DNA of 37,244 nt from Hyphomicrobiales bacterium (GTDB taxonomy: Bacteria; Pseudomonadota; Alphaproteobacteria; Rhizobiales; Devosiaceae): assembly GCA_900470445.1 (NCBI GenBank), contig UCAU01000076.1:1-37244 (forward strand), written 5' to 3'. Below are positions 23,016-29,937 of the stretch, piece after piece. The position numbers were made by a program, and so were the translations under genes. The notes under the pieces were generated by a model. The model had not been told where the DNA came from. It saw only the letters and a list, made by a program, of their open reading frames with translations, and did not search any database. How positions within the stretch are numbered: the first letter of the stretch is position 1; every line of letters starts with the position of its first letter.

Positions 23016-23258
23016 ATGACACGACCACCCATGCGCCGCGGCGGCAGCGCCCTCGATCAGGCCGAAGCCGCCTTCAAGGCCGTAACCAGCAAGCCTGCCG
23101 AAGCCGCGCCCGCGCCAAAGACGATAACCCCGCCCAGCGGCAAGGAGCTGGTCTCGCTGCGCCTCGACCGCGATGTGCTGGAGCATTTCCAGGAAGACGG
23201 CCCCGGCTGGCAAGACCGCATCAACGCCGCCCTGCGCGCGAGCGCGGGACTGGAATAG
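23016..23258 (+). CDS. BrnA-like antitoxin domain protein, without partner
   Basis: 80 residues from the ATG at 23016, which follows AAAAGGGAA. The N-terminal half is a Pro/Ala/Lys-rich linker. The C-terminal part (about 45-78: KELVSLRLDRDVLEHFQEDG then PGWQDRINAALRA) matches the BrnA antitoxin ribbon-helix-helix-like segment, with the L-x-D-x-D-V-L-x-x-F-x-x-x-G-x-G/x-W/Y-Q-x-R-I-N-A-x-L pattern. No BrnT-like toxin gene is adjacent on either strand, so it is an orphan that may act as a DNA-binding regulator. It sits between the groESL terminator and a convergent regulator gene, 13 bases from that gene's stop. Confidence 0.75.
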   Translation: MTRPPMRRGGSALDQAEAAFKAVTSKPAEAAPAPKTITPPSGKELVSLRLDRDVLEHFQEDGPGWQDRINAALRASAGLE

Positions 23259-23271
23259 GCGTCGTTTGGCG

Positions 23272-24702
23272 CTAAGCCGCGCCCGCTACGCCCATCTCCG
23301 CCCAGCCCTGCCGCTTGCGATAGATCGTCGATGGGCTGATTTCCAGCGCCGCCGCCGCCAGCGAGACATTGCCGCCAAAGCTGGCAATCGCGTCCTCGAT
23401 AATCCGCTGTTCCTGCTGCCACATTGGCAGGATCGCCGGCCGCCGCCCCGGCGCAGGCGTCGCCACGGCCATGGTGCCACGCGATTCCACATCGGCCGCC
23501 GATAGCATCGCAGCGGTGATTTCCCCGCCGTCGAACATCACCACCAGCCGCCGCACCAGGTTCTGCAATTGGCGCACATTGCCCGGCCAGTTCGCCGCCG
23601 CCAGCACGGCGCCGGCCTCGCTGGTAAAGCCGGAAAAGCCCTTATGCTCTTCCCGCCCGTAATGCTCGAGGAAATGTCGCGCCAGCACCATGATATCGGT
23701 CGGCCGCTGCCGCAGCGGCGGCAAATGAATGGGCAGCACATGCAGCCGGTAGAACAGGTCCTCGCGGAACTTCTTCTCGGAAATCAGCTGCATCGGATTG
23801 CGATTGGTGGCGCAGATCACCCGCACATCAACTCGCCGCACGCCCGATTCACCCACCCGGCTCAGGGTCCCGGTCTGCAGGAACCGCAGCAGCTTGCTCT
23901 GCAACGACAGATCCATTTCCCCGATTTCATCGAGAAACAGCGTGCCGCCATCAGCCAGCTCGGCCGCGCCCTTGCGGTCCTCATGCGCGCCGGTAAAGGC
24001 GCCCCGCGCCACGCCGAACAATTCGCTTTCCATCAAATCGCGCGGAATGGCCGCGCAATTGATCGCCACCATGCGCTTGCCGGCCCGCGGCCCTTCGGCA
24101 TGCAGCGCCTCGGCGCATACATCCTTGCCCGTGCCGCTCTCGCCGGTAATGAACACCGGCGCCGACGACGTCGCGATCCGCCCGATCTGCTCATAAACGA
24201 ACTGCATGGCGCTCGAAGCGCCGATAAACCCAGCATAATCGGCCATCCGCCCGCCGCTATTGGCCTCAAGGCTGAGCGCGCGGCCCTTGCCATGCCGCTC
24301 GGCCAATTCGCCGATCTTGGCGGCCAAAGCCGGCCCGGTCACGGGCTTGGACATATAATCATGCGCCCCGGCACGCATTGCGCCCACGGCTGCCGAAACC
24401 GATGCCCCGTCCGACAGCGCCAGCATCAGTGCACCATTGGCCAGCCGCGTCATCCGCGCCACCGCCTCTTCGCTCCGCTCATCCAGATCGCTCAGGCTCG
24501 ATAAATCCGCCAGCACAATATCGAAACGCCCTTCGCGCAGCGCGTCGGCAGCCTGCCGTCCGGTCGCGGCGAGCGTGATTCGCGGCGCGGTGACCAGGTT
24601 CTGCGCCAGGCCTTCGGCGGTGAGTTGCGCCGCGACCGCATCGCGCTCGACCAGCAGCAAACGGCCCTGCGACATGCTGTCGCTTCGAGTGTGCATCGCC
24701 AT
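23272..24702 (-). CDS. Sigma-54-dependent response regulator (NtrC/LuxO-like)
   Basis: 476 residues in three parts. The receiver (about 12-130) has acidic E19/D21, the likely phospho-acceptor D66 (in DIVLADL) and K119 (in DYMSKP), though the loop after D66 is Ser/Leu-rich where most have a MP motif. The AAA+ domain (about 158-390) has Walker A GESGTGKD at 187-194, GAFTGA at 234-239, which contacts sigma-54, and Walker B TLFLDE about 254-259, plus WPGNVRQLQNLV. The C-terminal Fis-type helix-turn-helix (about 430-465) has GGNVSLAAAALEISPSTIYRKRQG, close in style to LuxO/TacA. The ATG follows AAAGGA with 8 bases between. No kinase partner is adjacent; it is divergent from the ROK gene. It should activate sigma-54 promoters elsewhere. 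Confidence 0.93.
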   Translation of the reverse strand: MAMHTRSDSMSQGRLLLVERDAVAAQLTAEGLAQNLVTAPRITLAATGRQAADALREGRFDIVLADLSSLSDLDERSEEAVARMTRLANGALMLALSDGASVSAAVGAMRAGAHDYMSKPVTGPALAAKIGELAERHGKGRALSLEANSGGRMADYAGFIGASSAMQFVYEQIGRIATSSAPVFITGESGTGKDVCAEALHAEGPRAGKRMVAINCAAIPRDLMESELFGVARGAFTGAHEDRKGAAELADGGTLFLDEIGEMDLSLQSKLLRFLQTGTLSRVGESGVRRVDVRVICATNRNPMQLISEKKFREDLFYRLHVLPIHLPPLRQRPTDIMVLARHFLEHYGREEHKGFSGFTSEAGAVLAAANWPGNVRQLQNLVRRLVVMFDGGEITAAMLSAADVESRGTMAVATPAPGRRPAILPMWQQEQRIIEDAIASFGGNVSLAAAALEISPSTIYRKRQGWAEMGVAGAA

Positions 24703-24779
24703 ACGGCCGGTCCTTTAAACGTCAAATCCGCCCGGCTTCGGCACGCCGTCATGGCGCCCATTTCCGGTGTTGCCCCGAT

Positions 24780-24857
24780 TGTTGGTCAACAGGGTAAATA
24801 AACCGTATTCGAGCGTGCCGTTTCGGTGCTTGATCGTTGCGCGCACACACGATTAAG
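24780..24857. promoter_or_regulatory. Candidate operators between regulator and ROK genes
   Basis: TGTTG-GT-CAACA (24780-24791) and a spaced dyad CTTGATCG/CGATTAAG (24829-24836 and 24850-24857, 7 of 8 match) lie in the 163-base divergent region. The second ends 8 bases before the ROK ATG and could serve autoregulation. Confidence 0.3.
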
Positions 24858-24865
24858 TCGCCGCC

Positions 24866-26077
24866 ATGGAAGAAGACCAACCCCCCGTCGACATGTTCGT
24901 ACCCATCGGCCGCGGCGTTGCCCAGGCCGGGGTGCGCATCGCCAATGAACGCGCGGTGCTGACGCTGGTCGCCATTTTCCCCGGCCTGTCCAATGCGGAT
25001 CTCGCCCGCCGCACCGGGCTTGGGCCGCAAACCACCTCGCGCATCGTCTCCGACCTCGAAGCCCGCTCCATGGTCATGCGTGGCGAAGTGCTGCGGGGCC
25101 GCCGCGGCCAGCCGGCCACGCCCCTTTTTCTCAATCCCCGCGGCGCCTATTGCATTGGCGTCGAAATCGGCTGGCGCCACCGCGAAGTCCTGCTCTACGA
25201 CCTGGCCGGACGCACCCTCGCCACGCTGCGCTCCAGCTACAATTATCCCGACGCAACCAGGATTTTCGCCGATCTGGCCGCCGATGTACAAATCATGCGC
25301 GACGCCCTGTCGCCGCAGGATCTGGAGCGGCTGGTCGGCATTGGCCTGGCCGCGCCCACCTTCATCCACGGCAGTATCGAGCGCATCGGCGGGCCGCCCG
25401 AACAGGTCGAACTCTGGCGCAGCATCGATGTCGCCGCGCGCCTTGCCGCAGCGACCGGCCTGCCCACCGACTGGTTCAATGACGGCAGCGCCGCCTGCTG
25501 GGCCGAAATCCTGGCCCAGCCACTGCCTCGCCCCACCACCTTCGCCTATTTCCAGGTCGGCACTTTCGTGGGCGCCGGCATCGTCATGAATGGCGCGCTG
25601 TGGGAAGATCCCTCGGGCAATGCCGCGGATCTGGGCAGCATCATCGTCGCCGGTGCCGATGGCGCCCCCACCTATGCCCATATGGTGGCCTCGCTCAATG
25701 CGCTCGATCGCCGCCTGACCGAGGCCGGAATGCGCCGTCCGCGCGGCTTTCCGCAGGAGTGGGATTGGACCGCACTCGAACCCGTCGCCTCCGCCTGGAT
25801 CGATGAGGCCGGCCGGGCCCTGGCCACCGCCGTGCTCAGCACCCGCGCCATGATCGATATCGAAAAGGCCGTGATCGACGGGGTCGTTCCCCGTTCCATC
25901 CTCGCCCGCCTGCTCGAGCGGACCACTCATTATCTCGCCCAGATCCCCGATCTGGTGCGCCCCCGCCCGCGCGTCGAGCCGGGTGTCCAGGCCCATTCTG
26001 CCGCCGCCACCGGCGCTGCCCAGCTCTACCTCTACCGCCGCTACTTCTCCCGCAGCTGGCATCTGCTGGTCACCTAG
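24866..26077 (+). CDS. ROK family transcriptional regulator
   Basis: 403 residues. An N-terminal winged helix-turn-helix (about 25-85: VLTLVAIFPGLSNADLARRTGLGPQTTSRIVSDLEA, then GRRGQPATPLFLNP) precedes a sugar-kinase-like ROK fold. ROK marks are GVEIGWRHREVLLYDLAG (phosphate 1 like), VGIGLAAPTF, FNDGSAACWAEIL and VGTFVGAGIVMNGALWEDPSG followed by AADLGSI. The CxCGxxGC zinc motif of many ROK proteins is absent at the expected site (PTYAHMVAS), and the usual E-x-G-H after the Gly loop is D-L-G-S. It therefore probably senses a sugar or derivative without kinase activity. No sugar transport genes are nearby to name a target. Confidence 0.88.
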   Translation: MEEDQPPVDMFVPIGRGVAQAGVRIANERAVLTLVAIFPGLSNADLARRTGLGPQTTSRIVSDLEARSMVMRGEVLRGRRGQPATPLFLNPRGAYCIGVEIGWRHREVLLYDLAGRTLATLRSSYNYPDATRIFADLAADVQIMRDALSPQDLERLVGIGLAAPTFIHGSIERIGGPPEQVELWRSIDVAARLAAATGLPTDWFNDGSAACWAEILAQPLPRPTTFAYFQVGTFVGAGIVMNGALWEDPSGNAADLGSIIVAGADGAPTYAHMVASLNALDRRLTEAGMRRPRGFPQEWDWTALEPVASAWIDEAGRALATAVLSTRAMIDIEKAVIDGVVPRSILARLLERTTHYLAQIPDLVRPRPRVEPGVQAHSAAATGAAQLYLYRRYFSRSWHLLVT

Positions 26078-26179
26078 AGCAGACGGGGGTAAACCCGCCA
26101 ATGCCGCTTTTGCCTGGGATAGCGCGATGCTAGAAGGGGAAGCCGAATCCCGGCGCGTGGAAAGGGTTCAGGTCCGCCC

Positions 26180-27403
26180 GTGCAGGCACTGGTTTACACA
26201 TTCATCGGACTTGCAGCGGTGGGCATTGGCGCCATCGCCTATTTCGGCCTGACCTTCACCCCCGCCGAAGCCATTCTCGCCGCCGTGGTCTTTGGCTGCG
26301 TCTGTGTCGTGCTGCTCGAGCGCAGCCTGCGCCAGCGCGCCGAACGCCGGCTCGAAAAGGCCATCGAAGATCTCTCCCGCCTGCTCGCCACCGATGCCCA
26401 GGCCGGCGCCGTCTTGGGCCAGCGCATCAATGCCCTGACCGATCTCGATGCCGGCGGGCGCCTCGAAGGCGTCGAGGCCGATATTTCCGTTCTGGGCACC
26501 GTCATCCGCCAGGTCGCCGAAGCCGTAGCCGAAATCGAAGAACGCGCCGCTCGCCCCGGCCCCGCGCGCCGCCCCATTGGCACTGCCCCGCTGCCGGTCA
26601 ATACGCACGAGCCCGAGCCGATCATTCCGCTCGATACGCTGCGCCGCTCGGTCGCCGAAAACCGTCTCATCTATCACGCCCAGCCCCTCGTCACGCTGCC
26701 CCAGCGCCGCCCGCAGGGTTACGATCTGGTGCCCCGCCTCACGCTGGAAAATGGCGATCTGGCCGACAGTGCCGATTTCATGCCCAGCCAGGGCGGCGAC
26801 GATGTGCTGACCCAGATCGAGGCTGTGGGCCTGCTCGAAGCCATCACCATCGCCCGCCGCGCCCGCACCGGCGGCCAGCCGGTCAATCTCTATATTCCGC
26901 TCTCCCGTGCCACCCTGGGCACTGCCGAAGGCTTCGGCCAGCTCATGGCGACGCTCGAAGCCAATCGCGCTATCGCCGCCGCCCTGAGCTTCCGCGTCAA
27001 CGCCAACCAGTGGCAATCCCTCACCACCGGCGAGCGCGCCATTGCCGATGCCATCGCCAAAAAAGGCGTCAGCTTCTCGCTGTCCGGCGTCACCTCCCTG
27101 CGCGTCGACATCGCCGAACTCGCCGCCCAGGGCGTCCGCTCCCTGCGCATCGACGCCGCCCGCTTCATCGAGCGCCCCGAGGATTTCACCGACTATCACC
27201 CCGCCGATATCGCCAATTACCTCGCTCGCTTCGACGTCACCCTGCTCGCCACCGGCATTGCCGGCGAAGCCCAGATCGTCGAGCTGCTCGATACCGGCAT
27301 CACGCTGGTGCAAGGCCCCTACATCGCCAGCCCCGGCCCCATCCGCCCCGACCTCATGGCCGAACCCCTCCGCCAAGTCACCCGCCAGCGCGTCGAGGTC
27401 TAG
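26180..27403 (+). CDS. Membrane-anchored EAL-domain protein, catalytically degenerate
   Basis: 407 residues from a GTG start preceded by AAAGGG/AGG. Two membrane helices (about 5-25 and 30-47) are followed by a charged helical, probably coiled-coil region (about 50-125), a Pro-rich linker, and an EAL-type barrel (about 150-400). The barrel is recognisable from NRLIYHAQPLVTL, LLEAI, VNLYIPLSRATLG, and the late strand LLATGIAGEAQIVELLDTGITLVQGPYIASPGP. The signature E-x-L-x-R is YDLVPR (181-186), so the metal-binding Glu is lost, and the D-D-F-G-T-G loop is SLSGVTS. Cyclic-di-GMP hydrolysis is therefore unlikely; a binding or scaffold role is inferred. It is placed before the HAD/ribF/ileS series, with 444 bases of repeats between. 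Confidence 0.85.
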   Translation: MQALVYTFIGLAAVGIGAIAYFGLTFTPAEAILAAVVFGCVCVVLLERSLRQRAERRLEKAIEDLSRLLATDAQAGAVLGQRINALTDLDAGGRLEGVEADISVLGTVIRQVAEAVAEIEERAARPGPARRPIGTAPLPVNTHEPEPIIPLDTLRRSVAENRLIYHAQPLVTLPQRRPQGYDLVPRLTLENGDLADSADFMPSQGGDDVLTQIEAVGLLEAITIARRARTGGQPVNLYIPLSRATLGTAEGFGQLMATLEANRAIAAALSFRVNANQWQSLTTGERAIADAIAKKGVSFSLSGVTSLRVDIAELAAQGVRSLRIDAARFIERPEDFTDYHPADIANYLARFDVTLLATGIAGEAQIVELLDTGITLVQGPYIASPGPIRPDLMAEPLRQVTRQRVEV

Positions 27404-27421
27404 GCCCACCCACGAAGTCCA

Positions 27422-27483
27422 CCCTCTCCCCTTGAGGGAGAGGGACCGACCTGACGCGTTCAGCGGAAGGTCAGGGTGAGGGG
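27422..27483. repeat. CCCTCTCC hairpin element, copy A (half element)
   Basis: CCCTCTCC...GGAGAGGG (27422-27444) is a hairpin over CCTTGA, followed by a second hairpin with loop GCGTTCAGC flanked by GACCTGAC and GGAAGGTC, then CAGGGTGAGGGG. The same order occurs at 29706-29767 and 32926-32988. Confidence 0.8.
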
Positions 27484-27503
27484 CTTCGATCCGTCCCGCA
27501 GGG

Positions 27504-27528
27504 CAAATCGCTCCAGTGGAGCGATTTG
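27504..27528. repeat. Perfect 25-base palindrome
   Basis: CAAATCGCTCCA (27504-27515), G, TGGAGCGATTTG (27517-27528): 12 perfect pairs around one base. It could extrude as a cruciform or be a protein target. Confidence 0.8.
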
Positions 27529-27630
27529 AGGTGAGAAGGCCATGAGAGCTACGCTCGAATGGCGCAAGCCCTCCCATGCCAGAACCGCAGCGGGAACCCC
27601 TCTGTTTGGAGTCGCGTGAGCCCGCCCAGT

Positions 27631-27726
27631 CCAGTAGACCTCATCCTGAGCCTGTCGAAGGACGAGGTCGTGGCACCCCTGTCTCCACTCGCTCGACCTG
27701 GTGGTTCGACAGGCTCACCATGAGGT
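27631..27726. repeat. Inverted pair of CCTCAT-type REP hairpins
   Basis: The first unit (27631-27676) has stem TCCT/AGGA inside CCTC/GAGG with loop GAGCCTGTCGA. The second (about 27697-27726) is the reverse copy with stem TGGT/ACCA. A third copy in direct orientation is at 36513-36558. Confidence 0.85.
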
Positions 27727-27847
27727 CTCCGGTGTTTCGCCTTCGCGGATGCACCCATTGCAAACCCGCCCCGCGCCGCTTTTTTGCTTGATCCTGCGCC
27801 CCAAGCTGCCACATAGGACGTGCCTTCCACCGCGCCGGATCCCAGCC

Positions 27848-28714
27848 ATGACCCAGACCATTCCCAACATTGCCGGTCTTTCCGATCTGGCGGGCCGTTA
27901 CGATGCCGTCCTCAGCGACGTCTGGGGCGTGGTGCACAATGGCGTCGCCGCATTCCCCAGTGCAGTCGAGGCGCTGGCCGAGTTCCGCCGGGCAGGGGGC
28001 AAGGCCGTCTTCATCACCAATGCGCCCCGGCCATCCGGCCCCATCGTCGATCTGCTCGATGATCTGGGCGTCGTGCGCGAAGCCTATGACGCCATCGTCT
28101 CCTCGGGCGACGCCACCCGCACCATGATCGCCAAATATTCCGGCCGCGCCATCCACCATGTTGGCCCCGCCACCGAAGATGACGCGCTCTATGAAGGCCT
28201 CAATGTCCGCCGCACCGGTCCCGAAGAGGCCGAAGTGGTCGTGGTCACCGATCTCGATACCGATGAAGACACCCCCGAAATGTATCGCGAGCGCGCCAGG
28301 CTCTGGCTCGCCCGCAAGCTGCCCATGATCTGCGCCAATCCCGACCGCGTGGTCGAGCATGGCGACAAGATCATCTATTGCGGCGGCGCTCTGGGCGATC
28401 TCTACGCCGCCATGGGCGGCATGGTGCTGATGGCCGGCAAGCCCTATCAGCCCATTTACGAGGAAGCCTTCCGCCTCGCTGAAGTTGCTGCCGGTCGCAA
28501 GCTCGACAAGTCCCGCGTTCTGGCCATTGGCGATAGCGTGCGCACCGATGCCACCGGCGCCGCCCAGTTCGGGCTCGATCTGCTGTTCATCACTGGCTCC
28601 ATCCACGCCGCCGAGCTCGACGCCTTTGGCAAGCCCGATCCGCAGGCCATTGCCGATCTCGTCGCCCCCAGCCGCGCCCACCTGGCCGGCTTCCTGCCGC
28701 GCCTGTCCTGGTAA
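27848..28714 (+). CDS. HAD superfamily class IIA hydrolase (TIGR01459 type)
   Basis: 288 residues, cytoplasmic phosphatase-like enzyme of the NagD/4-nitrophenylphosphatase class. HAD motif 1 is DVWGVVHNG with nucleophile D24; the Trp in place of the second Asp is the mark of the TIGR01459 group. Motif 2 is VFITNAPRP; the C2 cap lies in the middle; the Lys motif is in GGMVLMAGKPYQPIYEEA; motif 4 is AIGDSVRTDATGA. The substrate is unknown. The ribosome site before the ATG is weak. Only 5 bases separate it from ribF, so they are cotranscribed; this pairing is usual in the order. Confidence 0.92.
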   Translation: MTQTIPNIAGLSDLAGRYDAVLSDVWGVVHNGVAAFPSAVEALAEFRRAGGKAVFITNAPRPSGPIVDLLDDLGVVREAYDAIVSSGDATRTMIAKYSGRAIHHVGPATEDDALYEGLNVRRTGPEEAEVVVVTDLDTDEDTPEMYRERARLWLARKLPMICANPDRVVEHGDKIIYCGGALGDLYAAMGGMVLMAGKPYQPIYEEAFRLAEVAAGRKLDKSRVLAIGDSVRTDATGAAQFGLDLLFITGSIHAAELDAFGKPDPQAIADLVAPSRAHLAGFLPRLSW

Positions 28715-28719
28715 TCGCC

Positions 28720-29694
28720 GTGCCCGATTTTCTCCGCCTCTCCGATCTGGCTGCCGTCCCGGCCTCGCTGCGCGGCGCCTATGTCGCCATCGGCAATTTC
28801 GACGGCTTCCATCGCGGCCACCAATCGGTGCTCGAAGTGCTCAAGGCCCGCGCCGCCCAGGCTGGCGTGCCGGCCGTCGTGCTCACCTTCGAGCCGCATC
28901 CGCGCGACGTTTTCGCACCCACCCCCTTCATGTTCCGCCTCACTCAGGGCGATGCCAAGGCGCGCCTGGCCGAAGCGCTGGGGCTCGACGCCATCGCCAT
29001 TCTGAACTTTGACCGCGCCTTCTCCCAGATCGAGGCCGAGGACTTTGTCTCCCGCTTCCTCGTCGATGCTCTGGGCGTCACTGGCGTCATCGTCGGCACC
29101 GATTTTCATTTCGGCCGCCAGCGCCGCGGCACCCCCACCTTCCTCAAGGCCGAAGGCGACCGCCTCGGCTTTGCCGTGGAAACGCTCGGCCTGATGGATG
29201 AGGGCGACGAGCCCATTTCCTCCTCGCGCATCCGCGCGGCGCTGTCCGAAGGCGCCGTCACCGCCGCCAATCGCCTGCTCGGCTATCACTGGTTCTTCGA
29301 AGGCGAGGTCGAACAGGGCGATCAGCGCGGCCGCGAATTGGGCTATCCCACCGCCAACATGGCCGTCCCCACCGGCTTCCAACTCGCCCAGGGCGTCTTC
29401 GCCGTCCGCGCTCGCCTGGGAGATCGCCTCCTCGACGGCGTCGCCGCCTTCGGCAAACCCATGTTCGACAATCAACGCCCGCCCTTTGAAACCCATCTCT
29501 TCGATTTTTCCGGCGACATTTACGGCCAGACCATTTCCGTCGCGCTCGTCTCCCACATCCGCGGCCAGGAAGTCTTTTCCGGCCTGGACGAACTGATCGC
29601 CGCCATGGATCGTGACAGCCGCCGGGCGCGCACCTGCATTGCTGAGGCCAATCCCATCAGCCCGCTCGATGCGCGTCTGGGGTTTGTGGACTAG
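28720..29694 (+). CDS. ribF: Bifunctional riboflavin kinase/FAD synthetase
   Basis: Makes FMN from riboflavin and then FAD. 324 residues from a GTG start 5 bases after the HAD stop. The N-terminal nucleotidyltransferase has GNFDGFHRGHQ (25-35) with the HxGH motif, VVLTFEPHPRDVF, and DFHFGRQRRGTP, then ISSSRIR. The C-terminal kinase domain has GEVEQGDQRGRELGYPTANM and the acidic segment FETHLFDFSGDIYGQ with the catalytic Glu region. Full length and intact. No FMN riboswitch is visible upstream. Confidence 0.96.
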   Translation: MPDFLRLSDLAAVPASLRGAYVAIGNFDGFHRGHQSVLEVLKARAAQAGVPAVVLTFEPHPRDVFAPTPFMFRLTQGDAKARLAEALGLDAIAILNFDRAFSQIEAEDFVSRFLVDALGVTGVIVGTDFHFGRQRRGTPTFLKAEGDRLGFAVETLGLMDEGDEPISSSRIRAALSEGAVTAANRLLGYHWFFEGEVEQGDQRGRELGYPTANMAVPTGFQLAQGVFAVRARLGDRLLDGVAAFGKPMFDNQRPPFETHLFDFSGDIYGQTISVALVSHIRGQEVFSGLDELIAAMDRDSRRARTCIAEANPISPLDARLGFVD

Positions 29695-29700
29695 CGCCGA

Positions 29701-29856
29701 CCTTCCCCTCTCCCCTTGAGGGAGAGGGACAGACCTGACGCGTTCAGCGGAAGGTCAGGGTGAGGGGTTCTGCGCCATCCCATGCTTTGGTGCGCGTGGC
29801 TGGCGCAGAACCCCTCATCCGCCCCTGCGGGGCACCTTCTCCCTCAAGGGGAGAAG
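29701..29856. repeat. Composite CCCTCTCC inverted element, copy B
   Basis: The left half (29706-29767) matches copy A. TGAGGGGTTCTGCGCCA (29761-29777) has a perfect 17-base inverted partner at 29801-29817. The outer arm (29701-29728) is mirrored at 29834-29856 by CTTCTCCC...GGGGAGAAGG. The whole can fold as one long structure between ribF and ileS. Confidence 0.85.
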
Positions 29857-29937
29857 GAAGCCCCAAAATCATCCTTTGCCCCATCGCCCACGCCTTGCTA
29901 AAAGGCGGCCACTTCTTCCCATGCGATTGCTTACCCC

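Larger units (their letters stand above)
27404..27847. other. Repeat-rich intergenic region
   Basis: This 444-base stretch has no credible gene. It holds a CCCTCTCC-type hairpin element (27422-27483), a 25-base palindrome (27504-27528), and an inverted pair of CCTCAT-type hairpins (27631-27726). It is the densest cluster of repeats in the window. Confidence 0.7.

Noticed and set aside
27404..27847. Short frames in the repeat-rich gap before the HAD gene
   Set aside because: They are made of REP hairpin sequence, lack ribosome sites, and repeat family members elsewhere are non-coding.
28600..28720. FMN riboswitch for ribF
   Set aside because: ribF begins 5 bases after the HAD gene and no RFN-type fold or conserved core is visible upstream of either.
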